64,000 bases of DNA from Roseateles sp. (GTDB lineage: Bacteria; Pseudomonadota; Gammaproteobacteria; Burkholderiales; Burkholderiaceae). The translations under genes and the position numbers were made by a program. Shown here one piece after another: positions 1-10,884 of the stretch. The notes beneath the pieces are model-generated. The model did not search any database and was not told where the DNA came from. It was given only the letters and a program-made list of their open reading frames with translations. Numbering within the stretch: the first letter of the stretch is position 1; each line of letters starts with the position of its first letter. Location of the stretch: contig JAFAMW010000048.1 of the NCBI GenBank assembly GCA_019232985.1, positions 69,304 to 133,303 of the forward strand. The letters run 5' to 3'.

Positions 1-569
1 TCGCCCAGCCGACCCAGTCGCAGGCGCCGACCGAGGCGATGGGCCTGCCGCCGGTCAGCGGCTTCGGCCTCGACCTCGACCTCGACACCGACACCGCAGC
101 GAACGCGATGGCCGCGACCCAGGCGATGACGCCGTCGGCCGAGCGTGCGCCCATGGGCATGGACTTCGACGTGTCGGCGCCGGCCCATGCGGCGCCCGCG
201 CCGCAGCACGCCGGCGGCGAACTACCCGACCTGCACCTCGACCTCGACGCGCCCGGCGCGCCGGCTGCCGCGCCGGTTCACGCCACGGCGCCGGCCCATG
301 CGCCGGCGGCCGGGGCCGAGAACGCGCTCGACTTCGACCTCTCGTCGATCGACCTCGACCTGCCCGCGACGGGCGCGACGGGCGCGGCCGCCGGCCCCGA
401 GCTCAGCGCTGAAGAGGCCGAGCCGCTGCACCGCCAGCTCGAGCTCGCCGACGAGTTCCGCCAGATCGGCGACACCGAGGGCGCCCGCGAGGTGCTCAAC
501 GAGGTCATCGAGAAGGCGTCGGGCGAGCTCAAGACGCGCGCTCAGCAGATGCTCAAAGAGCTGAGCTGA
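1..569 (+). CDS. fimV: FimV C-terminal part (5' end outside window)
   Basis: The reading frame is already open at base 3, so this is the 3' end of a longer gene. FimV is an inner-membrane, peptidoglycan-linked hub protein needed for type IV pilus assembly and polar organisation. The visible part has a low-complexity acidic stretch rich in Asp-Leu-Asp repeats. It ends in a helical domain of about 50 residues (from ELSAEEAEPL to the stop) with the pattern LADEFRQIGDTEGAREVL, typical of the FimV C-terminal TPR-like domain. Finding fimV directly before truA is the order known from Pseudomonas and Burkholderiales, which supports the name. Leucine codons favour CTC, as in the next genes. Confidence 0.85.
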   Translation, partial: AQPTQSQAPTEAMGLPPVSGFGLDLDLDTDTAANAMAATQAMTPSAERAPMGMDFDVSAPAHAAPAPQHAGGELPDLHLDLDAPGAPAAAPVHATAPAHAPAAGAENALDFDLSSIDLDLPATGATGAAAGPELSAEEAEPLHRQLELADEFRQIGDTEGAREVLNEVIEKASGELKTRAQQMLKELS

Positions 570-600
570 AGCCAGCGCCTGCCGCGTCCCCGATAATCGA

Positions 601-632
601 AGCGCCCGGTGTTCCCGGGCGCTTTTTCTTTT
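601..632 (+). terminator. Rho-independent terminator after fimV
   Basis: A perfect 9-bp stem (AGCGCCCGG at 601-609 with CCGGGCGCT at 615-623) with a 5-base loop is followed by TTTTCTTTT. It sits 32 bases after the fimV stop and separates fimV from truA. Confidence 0.85.
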
Positions 633-650
633 CTGGGGAACAGGATCGAC

Positions 651-1436
651 ATGCGCGTCGCGCTCGGCATCGCCTACAAGGGCCAGGCCTACAAGGGCTG
701 GCAGAGCCAGCCCGGCGGCGGCACCGTGCAGGACCGGCTCGAGGCCGCCCTCGCGCAGTTCGCTGCCACCCCGATCCGCACGATCTGCGCGGGCCGCACC
801 GACACCGGCGTGCACGCGCTGAACCAGGTCGTGCACTTCGACGCCGCGGTCGAGCGCGAGCCGTTCTCGTGGATCCGCGGCACGAATCGCTACCTGCCGT
901 CCGACATCGCCGTGCAATGGTGCGCGTTCCCGGGCGAGGCTTTTCACGCGCGCAACGCCGCGCGCGGCCGCCGTTACGCCTACCTGCTGCTCGAGTCGCC
1001 GGTGCGCCCGGCGATCGAGACCGGCTCGGCGGGCTGGGTGTTCCGCCCGCTCGACCGGGGTGCGATGGAGGCGGGCGCCGCGCTGCTCGTCGGCGAGCAC
1101 GACTTCTCCTCGTTCCGCTCGAGCGAATGCCAGGCGCTGTCGCCGCTCAAGCAGCTGCGCGCGATCCGGATCTCGCGCCACGGCGCGTACTGGCGCTTCG
1201 AGTTCGACGCGTCGGCGTTTCTCCACCATATGGTGCGCAACCTGATGGGTTGTTTGATCGCGGTCGGCACCGGCGCAAGGCCGCCCGGCTGGATCGCCGA
1301 GGTGATCGCCGCGCGCAGCCGCGATGCCGCGGCGCCGACCTTCGCCCCCGACGGCCTGCACTTTCTCGGCCCCTATTACGATGCCGAGCTGAACCTGCCC
1401 GAGCGCACGCCCGCCTTCGACTGGCTGCCTGGATAA
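651..1436 (+). CDS. truA: tRNA pseudouridine(38-40) synthase TruA
   Basis: Cytoplasmic enzyme that isomerises uridine to pseudouridine at positions 38-40 of the tRNA anticodon stem-loop. The 261-residue product has the family's normal length. The catalytic Asp51 lies in AGRTDTGVHA, and the conserved HHMVRN motif is present towards the C-terminus. I chose the ATG at 651: it follows GGGGAACAGGA and gives the usual N-terminus (MRVALGIAYKG). A GTG in the same frame at 609 would lie inside the upstream terminator and is unlikely. Codon use is CTC- and TCG-rich, as in the neighbouring genes up to about 5.4 kb. Confidence 0.95.
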   Translation: MRVALGIAYKGQAYKGWQSQPGGGTVQDRLEAALAQFAATPIRTICAGRTDTGVHALNQVVHFDAAVEREPFSWIRGTNRYLPSDIAVQWCAFPGEAFHARNAARGRRYAYLLLESPVRPAIETGSAGWVFRPLDRGAMEAGAALLVGEHDFSSFRSSECQALSPLKQLRAIRISRHGAYWRFEFDASAFLHHMVRNLMGCLIAVGTGARPPGWIAEVIAARSRDAAAPTFAPDGLHFLGPYYDAELNLPERTPAFDWLPG

Positions 1437-1501
1437 TGGTGCCCCTCGCCCGGTCCTGCCGCGCTGGACGCGGGCAAGTCCGGTCGGTCCCCCGCGGGGA
1501 C

Positions 1502-1536
1502 GCGATGGCGGGCGGCCGCGAGCCGCCCGCCATCGC
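1502..1536. repeat. Perfect 15-bp inverted repeat between truA and trpF
   Basis: Bases 1502-1516 are exactly complementary to 1522-1536, with a 5-base loop (CGCGA). No T-tract follows, so it is not a standard intrinsic terminator. It lies in the 152-base truA-trpF gap, about 50 bases before the trpF start. It may act as an RNA structure in the trpF leader or as a short repeat element; the role is unknown. Confidence 0.7.
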
Positions 1537-1588
1537 CGGCGGGCCGGCTTGGGGCGGCCCGGCGCTCGGCCTGGAATACCACGGTGGG

Positions 1589-2241
1589 ATGAATCAAGTG
1601 ACCCGTACCCGCATCAAGATCTGCGGCCTCACGCGCGAGGCCGACGTCGACGCCGCCGTCGCGGCCGGGGCCGACGCGGTCGGCTTCGTGTTCTACGCGA
1701 AGAGCCCGCGCTTCGTTCCGGTCGAGCGCGCGGTCGAGCTTGCGCGCCGACTGCCGCCCTTCGTGACGCCGGTGGGCCTGTTCGTCAACGCGTCGGCGCA
1801 CGAGGTCGGCCAGGCGCTACAAGCCCTGCCCAACCTGCTGCTGCAGTTCCACGGCGACGAGCGTCCGGCCGCTTGCAACTGGTTCGGCCGGCCCTATGTG
1901 CGCGCGGCGCGGATGGCGCCGGGCTTCGATTTGCTAGACTTCGCCCATCAGTTTTCTCAGGCCCAGGCCATCCTGCTCGACGCCCATGTCGAGGGGTATG
2001 GCGGCGGTGGAAAGGTCTTCGATTGGTCGCTCATTCCGCAAAACGTGCCCCGTCCGGTCGTTTTGTCTGGTGGGTTGCATGCCGCAAATGTGGCCGGGGC
2101 GATCGCGCGGGTACGGCCCTCGGCCGTTGACGTCAGCAGCGGCGTGGAGGGAGAGGCCAAAGGCCTCAAGGACCCACGCCTGATCGAAGCCTTCTGCGCG
2201 GCGGTACGCGCCGCCGACGCTGCATGCGAAAGCACCACCCC

Positions 2242-2245
<4 letters not shown>
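1589..2245 (+). CDS. trpF: Phosphoribosylanthranilate isomerase
   Basis: Catalyses the Amadori rearrangement of phosphoribosylanthranilate to CdRP, the third step of tryptophan synthesis. The 218-residue TIM barrel has the catalytic Cys12 in KICGLTRE and the general acid Asp131 in [14 protein letters not shown]. The C-terminal phosphate-binding signature VDVSSGVEG is intact. The ATG at 1589 fits the normal family start; the frame is open upstream but shows no homology there. The stop overlaps the trpB start (ATGA). The 3' third, from about 1925, uses visibly different codons (TTG, GAT, GGT, AAA) from the first two thirds and from trpB. Confidence 0.95.
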
Positions 2246-3500
<1,255 letters not shown>

Positions 3501-3504
<4 letters not shown>

Positions 3505-4298
3505 GCCGCATCGAGGCCACCTTCGCCGCCTTGAAGCAGCAGGGCCGCAAGGCCCTGATTCCCTACGTGACGGCCGGCGACCCGTTCCCCGAGACCACGG
3601 TCGCGCTGATGCACGCCCTCGCCGACGCGGGCGCCGACGTGATCGAGCTCGGCATGCCGTTCTCGGACCCGATGGCCGACGGCCCGGTGATCCAGCAGGC
3701 CTCGGAGCGCGCGCTCGCGAAGGGCGTGACGCTGGCCCAGGTGCTCGCGTTCGTCGCCGCGTTCCGCGAGCGCAACCAGACGACGCCGGTCGTGCTGATG
3801 GGCTACGCGAACCCGGTCGAGCGCCACGGCGCGACGCGCTTCGTTGCCGACGCCACCAAGGCTGGCGTCGACGGCGTGCTGATCGTCGACTACCCGCCCG
3901 AGGAATGCGCGGCGTTCGCCGGCGCGCTCGACGCCGCGGGGCTCGCGCCGATCTTCCTGCTCGCGCCGACGAGCACCGAGGCGCGCATGGCCGAGGTCGG
4001 CAAACTGGCCCGCGGCTACGTCTACTACGTGTCGCTGAAGGGCGTGACCGGCGCCGGCCACCTCGACACGGCCGCCGTCGCCGCGATGCTGCCGCGCATC
4101 CGCGCCCATGTGAGCGTGCCGGTGGGCGTCGGCTTCGGCATCCGCGACGGCGCGACGGCGCGCGCCGTGGCCGAGCACGCGGACGCCGTCGTGATCGGTT
4201 CCAGGCTCGTCGAACTGCTGTCCCGCCAGGCCGGCGATAATGTCGCCCTGACCGGCGCCCAGTTCATCCGCGAGATCCGCGCGGAGCTGGACGCCTGA
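3501..4298 (+). CDS. trpA: Tryptophan synthase alpha chain
   Basis: Cleaves indole-3-glycerol phosphate to indole and glyceraldehyde-3-phosphate and channels indole to TrpB. The 265-residue protein has both catalytic acids, Glu49 ([11 protein letters not shown]) and Asp60 (MADGP), at the canonical positions. The GVGFGIRDG phosphate-binding motif is also present. The start overlaps the trpB stop (ATGA) and follows a strong GGGAGG ribosome site. Together with trpF and trpB it forms a tight three-gene block. Confidence 0.97.
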
Positions 4299-4319
4299 TA
4301 CGAATATAGAGGAGCCTCC

Positions 4320-5192
4320 ATGAGCTGGCTTGAAAAACTGCTGCCGCCGAAGATCCAGACCCCCGAGGCCGGCGAACGCCGCACGGTCCCCGAGGGCCTG
4401 TGGATCAAGTGCCCGGCCTGCGAGACCGTGCTCTACAAGACCGATCTCGAGAGCAACGTCAACGTCTGCCCGAAGTGCAGCCACCACCACCGCATCGGCG
4501 CGCGCGCACGCCTCGACGCCTTCCTCGACGGCGAAGGCCGCTACGAGGTCGGCCAGGAGGTGCTGCCGGTCGACGCGCTGAAGTTCAAGGACAGCAAGAA
4601 GTACCCGGACCGCCTGAAGGAAGCGCTCGAGAGCACCGGCGAGACCGACGCGCTCGTCGTGCTCGGCGGCGCCGTCATGAGCGTGCCCGTCGTCGTCGCC
4701 TGCTTCGAGTTCGACTTCATGGGCGGCTCGATGGGCTCGGTCGTCGGCGAGCGCTTCGTGCGCGGCGTCGAGACCGCGCTCGAGCAGAAGACGCCGTTCA
4801 TCTGCTTCACGGCGACCGGCGGCGCGCGCATGCAGGAAGGCCTGCTGTCGCTGATGCAGATGGCCAAGACCAACGCGGCGCTGACCAAGCTCGCGAAGGC
4901 GCGCCTGCCCTATATCAGCGTGCTGACCGACCCGACGATGGGCGGCGTGTCGGCGAGCTTCGCCTTCGTCGGCGACATCGTGATCGCCGAGCCCAAGGCG
5001 CTGATCGGCTTCGCGGGCCCGCGCGTGATCGAGAACACCGTGCGCGAAAAGCTCCCGCCGGGCTTCCAGCGTGCCGAGTTCCTCGTCGAGAAGGGCGCCG
5101 TCGACATGATCGTCGACCGCCGCCAGCTGCGCGAGACGATCGCGCGCCAGCTCGCCATGCTGCAGCGCCAGAGCGCCGACGCGGTGGCCTGA
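4320..5192 (+). CDS. accD: Acetyl-CoA carboxylase carboxyltransferase subunit beta
   Basis: Beta subunit of the carboxyltransferase that transfers carboxyl from carboxybiotin to acetyl-CoA, the committed step of fatty-acid synthesis. The partner AccA is not in the window. The 290-residue product has the N-terminal four-cysteine zinc finger (C31, C34, C50, C53), followed by the crotonase-like carboxyltransferase fold with TGGARMQEG and [11 protein letters not shown]. It follows trpA by 21 bases with a good site (GAGGAG). Confidence 0.97.
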   Translation: MSWLEKLLPPKIQTPEAGERRTVPEGLWIKCPACETVLYKTDLESNVNVCPKCSHHHRIGARARLDAFLDGEGRYEVGQEVLPVDALKFKDSKKYPDRLKEALESTGETDALVVLGGAVMSVPVVVACFEFDFMGGSMGSVVGERFVRGVETALEQKTPFICFTATGGARMQEGLLSLMQMAKTNAALTKLAKARLPYISVLTDPTMGGVSASFAFVGDIVIAEPKALIGFAGPRVIENTVREKLPPGFQRAEFLVEKGAVDMIVDRRQLRETIARQLAMLQRQSADAVA

Positions 5193-5213
5193 ATCCGCCA
5201 ATGCTTGAACACG

Positions 5214-5242
5214 ACGGCCGGGCGATGCGCCTGGCCGTTTTC
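5214..5242 (+). terminator. Hairpin with T-run between accD and folC
   Basis: An 11-bp stem (5214-5224 with 5228-5238, one G-T pair) has a 3-base loop and runs into TTTT. It ends just 6 bases before the folC ATG at 5248. It would therefore act as a terminator for accD, or as an attenuating structure over the folC ribosome-binding region. Confidence 0.65.
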
Positions 5243-5247
5243 ACTTG

Positions 5248-6612
5248 ATGAACACCTTGACCGACTGGCTCGCCCATTGCGAGCGCCTCCACCCCAAGGA
5301 AATCGACATGACGCTCGCGCGCGTGAACGCGCTGCGCGAACGTCTGGGCCTCGCGTTCGAGGCGCCCGTGATCATGGTCGCGGGCACCAACGGCAAGGGC
5401 TCGACCTGCGCGATGCTGGAAGCAATTGCGCTGCAGGCGGGGTATCGCGTCGGTCTGTACATCAAGCCGCATCTGCTGCATTTCCAGGAACGCTGCCGCG
5501 TCGGCGGCGAACCCGTGGAGGCGGCCTCGCTGCTATCGCATTTCGAAGCCGTGGAAGCGGCGCGCGGCGACATCGCGCTGACCTATTTCGAATTCACCAC
5601 ACTGGCGATCCTGAGCCGCTTGGCGGCCGAGCCGCTGGATCTGGTGATCCTGGAAGTCGGTTTGGGCGGCCGCCTGGATGCCGTCAATGCCATCGATGCC
5701 GATTGCAGCGTCATCACCAGCGTTGACCTCGATCACACGGAGTACCTGGGGCCGGACCGCGAATCGGTCGGGCGCGAGAAGGCCCACATCATGCGTGCCG
5801 GCCGGCCGGTGGTCGTCAGCGACCCGGTGCCGCCGACGTCGATCGCCGTTTATGCGGCCGAGATTGGCGCCGACCTGCGCCAACTGGGCCGCGACTTCAG
5901 CTACAACGGCGACCGCCAGCAGTGGCAGTGGGTGGGCCGCGCGCGCCGTTTCAGCGGGCTGGCCTATCCGGCGCTGCGCGGCGTCAACCAGTTGCTCAAT
6001 GCCGCAGGCGTGCTGGCCGTGTTCGAGGCCCTGTATGAACGTCTGCCCATCAGCGCGCAGGCCGTGCGTACGGGCCTGGCCCTGGTGGAGTTGCCGGGCC
6101 GCTTCCAGGTGGTGCCGGGCCAGCCGGCGCTGGTGCTGGACGTGGCACACAATCCGCATGCGGTGGCGGCCTTGGCGCAAAACTTGGACCAGATGGGATT
6201 TTTCCCGCGCACGCATGCCGTGTTCGGTGCCATGGCCGACAAGGACGTGGCCCAGATCCTGGAACGCATGGCACCGCTGGTCGACGCCTGGCATTTCACG
6301 GACTTGCCGGTCGCGCGGGCGTCCACGGCGGTCGCTTTGGCGCAGCAGTTTGAGGCCATGCGCGCCCAGGGCCGCCTGAAATGTCCGGCCCAGGTGCTCG
6401 TCGCGCAGCATGCCGACCCGCTGGATGCGCTGACCGCAGCGGCTGCGCAGGCCGAGGCGGCTGATAGAATCGTGGTCTTTGGTTCCTTCTATACCGTGAG
6501 TGGCGTTATCCGCAAGGGCGTGCCGCGCCTGGTGGCGGGCAGGGAGGCTTCGGCGCAGGGCACGACGCAGGGCTCTGGGCCGGGGATTCTGTCGCCTGAG
6601 CGGGGACATTGA
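5248..6612 (+). CDS. folC: Bifunctional folylpolyglutamate/dihydrofolate synthase
   Basis: ATP-dependent ligase that adds glutamate to dihydropteroate and to folates. The 454-residue protein has the P-loop GTNGKGST (residues 46-53), the ILEVGLGGRLDAVNA block and the LDVAHNP motif of the Mur-ligase-like C-terminal domain. I chose the ATG at 5248 over the adjacent TTG at 5245. The gene is a composition mosaic. Up to about base 5420 it uses CTC/GCG-rich codons like accD; after that it uses CTG/TTG-rich codons like the rest of the window. The protein reads through without any defect. Confidence 0.95.
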   Translation: MNTLTDWLAHCERLHPKEIDMTLARVNALRERLGLAFEAPVIMVAGTNGKGSTCAMLEAIALQAGYRVGLYIKPHLLHFQERCRVGGEPVEAASLLSHFEAVEAARGDIALTYFEFTTLAILSRLAAEPLDLVILEVGLGGRLDAVNAIDADCSVITSVDLDHTEYLGPDRESVGREKAHIMRAGRPVVVSDPVPPTSIAVYAAEIGADLRQLGRDFSYNGDRQQWQWVGRARRFSGLAYPALRGVNQLLNAAGVLAVFEALYERLPISAQAVRTGLALVELPGRFQVVPGQPALVLDVAHNPHAVAALAQNLDQMGFFPRTHAVFGAMADKDVAQILERMAPLVDAWHFTDLPVARASTAVALAQQFEAMRAQGRLKCPAQVLVAQHADPLDALTAAAAQAEAADRIVVFGSFYTVSGVIRKGVPRLVAGREASAQGTTQGSGPGILSPERGH

Positions 6613-6694
6613 GCAGCTTCTTCGCTCGCTGTTTCACGAACCAATCTTTCAATTTCGACTGCATCAACACAGGCACTGCGGGGCGTATCGCGAC

Positions 6695-7567
6695 ATGGGT
6701 TTGCTGTCCTTTTTCAAGCGGGGTACCGAAACATCAGCGGCCAAGCCGGTTTCGGCAGGGGTGGATGATGTACAGCAGCTTCGCTTGAGAGCCCGGCGCC
6801 GCCTGATGGGTGCTGCGGTGCTGGTGATTCTCGGCGTGATCGGCTTTCCGCTGGTGTTTGAAACCCAGCCGCGTCCGATTCCGGTCGATCTGCCGGTCGA
6901 GATCCCTCGCAAGGAAGGCGCGGCGCCTTTGACGGTTCCTACGGCCCCGGAAACGCCGGCGGCTGTTGTTGCACCAACGGTCGCGCCGGTCGCTGCTTCG
7001 GTTGTTGCCGCATCACAGAGCGCCGGCGCCGAACCCAAGTCCACGCAAGGCCAAGGCATCATCACCGAAGACCGCGATGGCAATCCTGTGCCGGCTTCGC
7101 CTGCACGGACCGCGGCCGACGCCAATGCCACGAATGCCCCGCGCAAGAAGGCTGATACGGTTGTCGCCGCGAGCAAGCCGGCGCCCGCCGCGTCCAAGCT
7201 CGCGCAAAAGGTATCGGACAAGGCAACAGACAAGGCCTCAGAAAAATCCACCGCCAAGGCCAGTCCCAACGCGGCCGAGTCCGCTCGCGTGCAGGCCATG
7301 CTCGAAGGCAAGCCGGCAGCCCAGTCGGCTGCAGCGAATGGACGCGTCATCGTGCAGGTGGGCGCTTTTGCCGAGAACAAGTCGGCGCAGGAGGTGCGGG
7401 TCAAGATTGAACATCTGGGCCTCAAGACCTATACCCAGGCCGTCGAGACCGCGGACGGGCGGCGCATACGCGTGCGGGTCGGACCCTTCGCCAGCCGTGA
7501 TGAAGCCGACAAGGCGGCCACCAAGCTGCGCGCGGCCGGCCTGACGGCGGCTGTTCTGACGCTTTGA
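6695..7567 (+). CDS. dedD: SPOR-domain cell-division protein, DedD-like
   Basis: Predicted inner-membrane protein with a cytoplasmic N-terminus, one membrane segment (about residues 37-55), and a long Ala/Pro/Lys-rich periplasmic linker with repeated DKA/EKS units. It ends in a SPOR domain (last ~75 residues, starting RVIVQVGAFAENKSAQ) that binds denuded septal peptidoglycan. Length is 290 residues. The position between folC and cvpA matches the dedD locus of Pseudomonas and enterics. The ATG at 6695 gives the typical short cytoplasmic head MGLLSFFKRG. The ribosome site is weak. Confidence 0.85.
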   Translation: MGLLSFFKRGTETSAAKPVSAGVDDVQQLRLRARRRLMGAAVLVILGVIGFPLVFETQPRPIPVDLPVEIPRKEGAAPLTVPTAPETPAAVVAPTVAPVAASVVAASQSAGAEPKSTQGQGIITEDRDGNPVPASPARTAADANATNAPRKKADTVVAASKPAPAASKLAQKVSDKATDKASEKSTAKASPNAAESARVQAMLEGKPAAQSAAANGRVIVQVGAFAENKSAQEVRVKIEHLGLKTYTQAVETADGRRIRVRVGPFASRDEADKAATKLRAAGLTAAVLTL

Positions 7568-7580
7568 AGCGCTGGGCGTA

Positions 7581-8069
7581 ATGGCTTGGGTCGATCTCTC
7601 CCTGCTGTTGATCTTGCTGCTGTCCTTGTTGCTGGGGCTGTGGCGTGGCCTGTTGTACGAGTTGCTCTCGCTGGCGGGCTGGCTGGTGGCCTGGCTGGGG
7701 GCGCGTTTTGTCGCGCCTTACGTGCAGACCTGGCTGCCGGCCGACAAGCTAGGGCCTGCGCTGCTGCATGCCCTGGCGCTGGTGCTTTCATTCTTGTTGA
7801 TCTTGCTGCTGTGGGGCATCTCTGCCAAGCTTTTGCGGGCGCTGCTGCGTGTCTCTCCCTTGAGCGTGCTGGACCGGGTGGGTGGGATCGTGTTCGGCGC
7901 GCTGCGCGGCGTGTTGCTGGGCCTGCTTTTGGTGCTGGTGCTTGGCATGACGCCGCTCGCCGAGTCTTCGGCCTGGACGCAGTCCGCGTTGGTGCCCGAT
8001 CTGCAATGGGTCTTGCAGGGCCTGAGGCCTTGGATGCCTGCGGAAGTGGTGAAATTCATTCCGGCCTGA
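7581..8069 (+). CDS. cvpA: CvpA family membrane protein
   Basis: The 162-residue protein has four predicted membrane helices (roughly residues 5-23, 27-45, 60-82 and 98-120) and the conserved D-R-x-G-G motif between helices 3 and 4. CvpA was named for colicin V export in E. coli and sits directly upstream of purF, as here. Its exact biochemical role is unsettled. It starts 13 bases after dedD. Confidence 0.93.
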   Translation: MAWVDLSLLLILLLSLLLGLWRGLLYELLSLAGWLVAWLGARFVAPYVQTWLPADKLGPALLHALALVLSFLLILLLWGISAKLLRALLRVSPLSVLDRVGGIVFGALRGVLLGLLLVLVLGMTPLAESSAWTQSALVPDLQWVLQGLRPWMPAEVVKFIPA

Positions 8070-8129
8070 TCGTCACAAGCGGTCAAGCCTTCGTTGTAAA
8101 AATCGTCTCGTCAAGACAAGGATTCAGGC

Positions 8130-9641
8130 ATGTGTGGCATCGTTGGAGTGATTTCCCAGGCGCCGGTCAATCAGCTCATTTATGACGCCTTGCTGCTGCT
8201 GCAACATCGCGGCCAGGATGCGGCCGGCATCGTGACCATGCAAGGCAACAAGTGCTTCATGCACAAGGCGCGCGGCATGGTACGCGACGTGTTCCGCACC
8301 CGCAACATGCGGGCCTTGCCGGGCAATGTGGGCCTGGGCCAGGTGCGCTATCCCACGGCGGGCAATGCCTACAGCGAGGAGGAGGCGCAGCCCTTCTACG
8401 TCAATGCGCCGTTCGGCATCGTGCTGGTGCACAACGGCAACCTGACGAATGCGATCGCCCTCAAGCACGAGCTGTTCGAGATCGACCGACGCCATATCAA
8501 CACCGAGAGCGACTCCGAGGTCCTGCTCAACGTGCTGGCACATGAACTTGAACAGCAGGTGCGCAACCTGCCCTTGACGCCTGAGGCTGTGTTCAGCGCC
8601 GTGCGCAACGTCCACAGGCGCATCAAGGGGTCCTATGCGGTGATCTCGCTGATTGCGGGCCACGGGCTGCTGGCCTTCCGCGACCCCTATGGCATCCGGC
8701 CGCTGTGCTTCGGCCGAAATGGCGAGGGCGAGTACATGGTCGCCAGCGAAAGCGTGGCGCTGGAGGGTACTGGCTACCAGTTCGTGCGCGACGTGGCGCC
8801 CGGCGAGGCCGTGTTCGTCGACACCCAGGGCCGGCTGCACACGCTGCAATGCGCCGAGAACCCGCAGCTCCATCCCTGCATGTTCGAGTTCGTCTACCTG
8901 GCCCGACCCGATTCGGTGCTGGACGGCATCTCGGTCTACCAGGCGCGCCTGAACATGGGCGAGACCCTGGCGCAGCGGCTCATCTCCACCATGCCGCCCA
9001 GCGACATCGACGTGGTGATCCCGATTCCCGAGTCCAGCCGTCCCTCGGCCATGCAACTGGCCCACAAGATTGGCAAGCCTTACCGCGAAGGCTTCGTGAA
9101 GAACCGCTATGTGGGCCGGACTTTCATCATGCCGGGGCAGGGCGTGCGCAAGAAGTCGGTGCGCCAAAAGCTCAATGCCATCGGCCTGGAGTTCAAGAAC
9201 CGCAACGTGCTGCTGGTGGACGATTCCATCGTGCGCGGCACCACGTCCAAGGAAATCGTGCAGATGGCGCGCGAAGCCGGGGCGCGCAAGGTCTACATGG
9301 CGTCGGCCGCGCCGCCGGTGCGCTTCCCCAATGTCTACGGCATCGACATGCCGACCAAGGAAGAGCTGGTCGCGCACAACCGCAGCATCGAGGAGATTCG
9401 CCAGTTCATCGGCGCCGACGCGCTGATCTACCAGGACGTCGACGCGATGAAGCGCGTGGTCGCGGCCTTGCGTCCCGGCCTGGCCGGCTTCGAAGCCTCG
9501 TGTTTCGACGGCCACTACATCACCGGCGACGTCAGCGTGGAAGATTTCGCCAGCATAAAAGCGCAGCGCAGTGCCCAAGGCGACGAGGAAGACGGCCCCG
9601 CGCGCACGCGCCTGGCCTTGCAAGGTGGACAGGAGCAATGA
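8130..9641 (+). CDS. purF: Amidophosphoribosyltransferase
   Basis: First committed enzyme of purine synthesis: glutamine plus PRPP gives phosphoribosylamine. Met1 is followed directly by the nucleophile Cys2 (MCGIVGV), so removal of Met gives an N-terminal Cys glutaminase. The C-terminal phosphoribosyltransferase half has the PRPP loop [14 protein letters not shown]. There is no Bacillus-type propeptide or iron-sulfur cluster cysteine set. Length is 503 residues. An AAGGA site precedes the ATG. The stop lies one base before the metZ start codon. Confidence 0.97.
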   Translation: MCGIVGVISQAPVNQLIYDALLLLQHRGQDAAGIVTMQGNKCFMHKARGMVRDVFRTRNMRALPGNVGLGQVRYPTAGNAYSEEEAQPFYVNAPFGIVLVHNGNLTNAIALKHELFEIDRRHINTESDSEVLLNVLAHELEQQVRNLPLTPEAVFSAVRNVHRRIKGSYAVISLIAGHGLLAFRDPYGIRPLCFGRNGEGEYMVASESVALEGTGYQFVRDVAPGEAVFVDTQGRLHTLQCAENPQLHPCMFEFVYLARPDSVLDGISVYQARLNMGETLAQRLISTMPPSDIDVVIPIPESSRPSAMQLAHKIGKPYREGFVKNRYVGRTFIMPGQGVRKKSVRQKLNAIGLEFKNRNVLLVDDSIVRGTTSKEIVQMAREAGARKVYMASAAPPVRFPNVYGIDMPTKEELVAHNRSIEEIRQFIGADALIYQDVDAMKRVVAALRPGLAGFEASCFDGHYITGDVSVEDFASIKAQRSAQGDEEDGPARTRLALQGGQEQ

Positions 9642-9642
9642 A

Positions 9643-10884
9643 TTGAGTGGCTCCAGAGATTCATTGCCCGAGGGTCTGCGCCCCGAGACGCTGGCGATAC
9701 GCACGGCGCTGCCGCCCAGCCAGTATGGCGAGAATTCAGAGGCCCTGTTCCTGACCAGCGGCTACGTACAGCCGGACTCGGAAACCTCGGCGCGCCGCTT
9801 TGCGGCCTCTGAAGACTTCACCTATTCGCGCACCAGCAATCCCACGGTGCGCAGCCTGGAGGCGCGCCTGGCGGCCATGGAGGGCACGGAAGGCTGCATC
9901 GCCACCAGCACTGGCATGGGCGCGATCCTGCTGCTCATCATGGGCGTGCTCAAGGCCGGCGACCATGTGATCTGCTCGCGCTCGGTGTTCGGGTCGACGA
10001 TCAACCTCTTCGCCAAGGAGTTCGGCAAATTCGGCGTCGAGACCACGTTTGTCTCGCAGACCGACCTGGATGAATGGCGTGCTGCGGTCAAGCCCGCGAC
10101 CAGGCTGCTGTTTGCCGAAACGCCGACCAACCCGCTCACCGAGATTTGCGACATCCGCGCGCTGGCCGATCTGGCGCACGCGGCCGGCGCCTTGCTGGTG
10201 GTCGACAACAGCTTTTGCTCGCCCGCCCTGCAACAACCGGCGAGCCTGGGCGCCGACCTGGTCATGCACTCCGGCACCAAATACCTGGACGGGCAGGGCC
10301 GTGTGATGGCCGGCGCCCTGTGCGGCCCCAACAGCCTGATCAAGGACGTCTTTGCGCCGGTGATCCGCACTGCCGGCATGACCCTGTCGCCCTTCAATGC
10401 CTGGGTCGTACTCAAGGGCCTGGAGACGCTGGGACTGCGCATGAAAGCCCACAGCGAGAACGCGTTGGCGGTGGCGCGCTGGCTGGAGGCCCGGTCCGAG
10501 GTGGCGCGGGTCTACTATCCGGGTCTTGCTTCGCATCCGCAGCATGAGTTGGCCATGCGCCAGCAACTCGGCGGGCAGGGCGGTGCGGTGGTGGCGTTCG
10601 AACTGCACGGCCAGCATGGCGACACCAGTCCCGAAGCTGCGCGCGCCGCGGCCTTCCACGTGATCGATAGCACGCGCGTGCTGAGCGTGGCGACGAACCT
10701 GGGCGACACCAAGTCCATCATCACCCATCCCGCGACCACCTCGCACGGACGTCTGAGCGAAGCGCAGCGACAGGCCGCCGGCATCAGCCAGGGCCTGGTC
10801 CGGCTGGCCGTCGGCCTGGAGCATGTGGATGACATCACCGACGATCTGTTGCGCGGCCTTTCCACTTTGAATACTTTGAAATGA
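9643..10884 (+). CDS. metZ: O-succinylhomoserine sulfhydrylase
   Basis: PLP enzyme that makes homocysteine directly from O-succinylhomoserine and sulfide in methionine synthesis. The PLP lysine is K213 in [12 protein letters not shown], and other Cys/Met-metabolism family blocks ([19 protein letters not shown]) are present. I place the start at TTG 9643, right after purF and behind AGGAGC; this gives 413 residues. No ATG in frame is better, but TTG 9664 is possible. The purF-metZ pairing is the same as in Pseudomonas. Its stop overlaps gltX by ATGA. Confidence 0.92.
   Translation: MSGSRDSLPEGLRPETLAIRTALPPSQYGENSEALFLTSGYVQPDSETSARRFAASEDFTYSRTSNPTVRSLEARLAAMEGTEGCIATSTGMGAILLLIMGVLKAGDHVICSRSVFGSTINLFAKEFGKFGVETTFVSQTDLDEWRAAVKPATRLLFAETPTNPLTEICDIRALADLAHAAGALLVVDNSFCSPALQQPASLGADLVMHSGTKYLDGQGRVMAGALCGPNSLIKDVFAPVIRTAGMTLSPFNAWVVLKGLETLGLRMKAHSENALAVARWLEARSEVARVYYPGLASHPQHELAMRQQLGGQGGAVVAFELHGQHGDTSPEAARAAAFHVIDSTRVLSVATNLGDTKSIITHPATTSHGRLSEAQRQAAGISQGLVRLAVGLEHVDDITDDLLRGLSTLNTLK

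Noticed and set aside
222..1361. Long minus-strand open frame (379 codons) opposite fimV/truA
   Set aside because: Arg/Ala/Gly-rich composition typical of a high-GC shadow frame; it runs antisense to truA, which has a complete motif set.
1437..1588. In-frame extension upstream of trpF
   Set aside because: The frame stays open, but the peptide has no similarity to TrpF and contains the 15-bp hairpin; the ATG at 1589 fits the family start.
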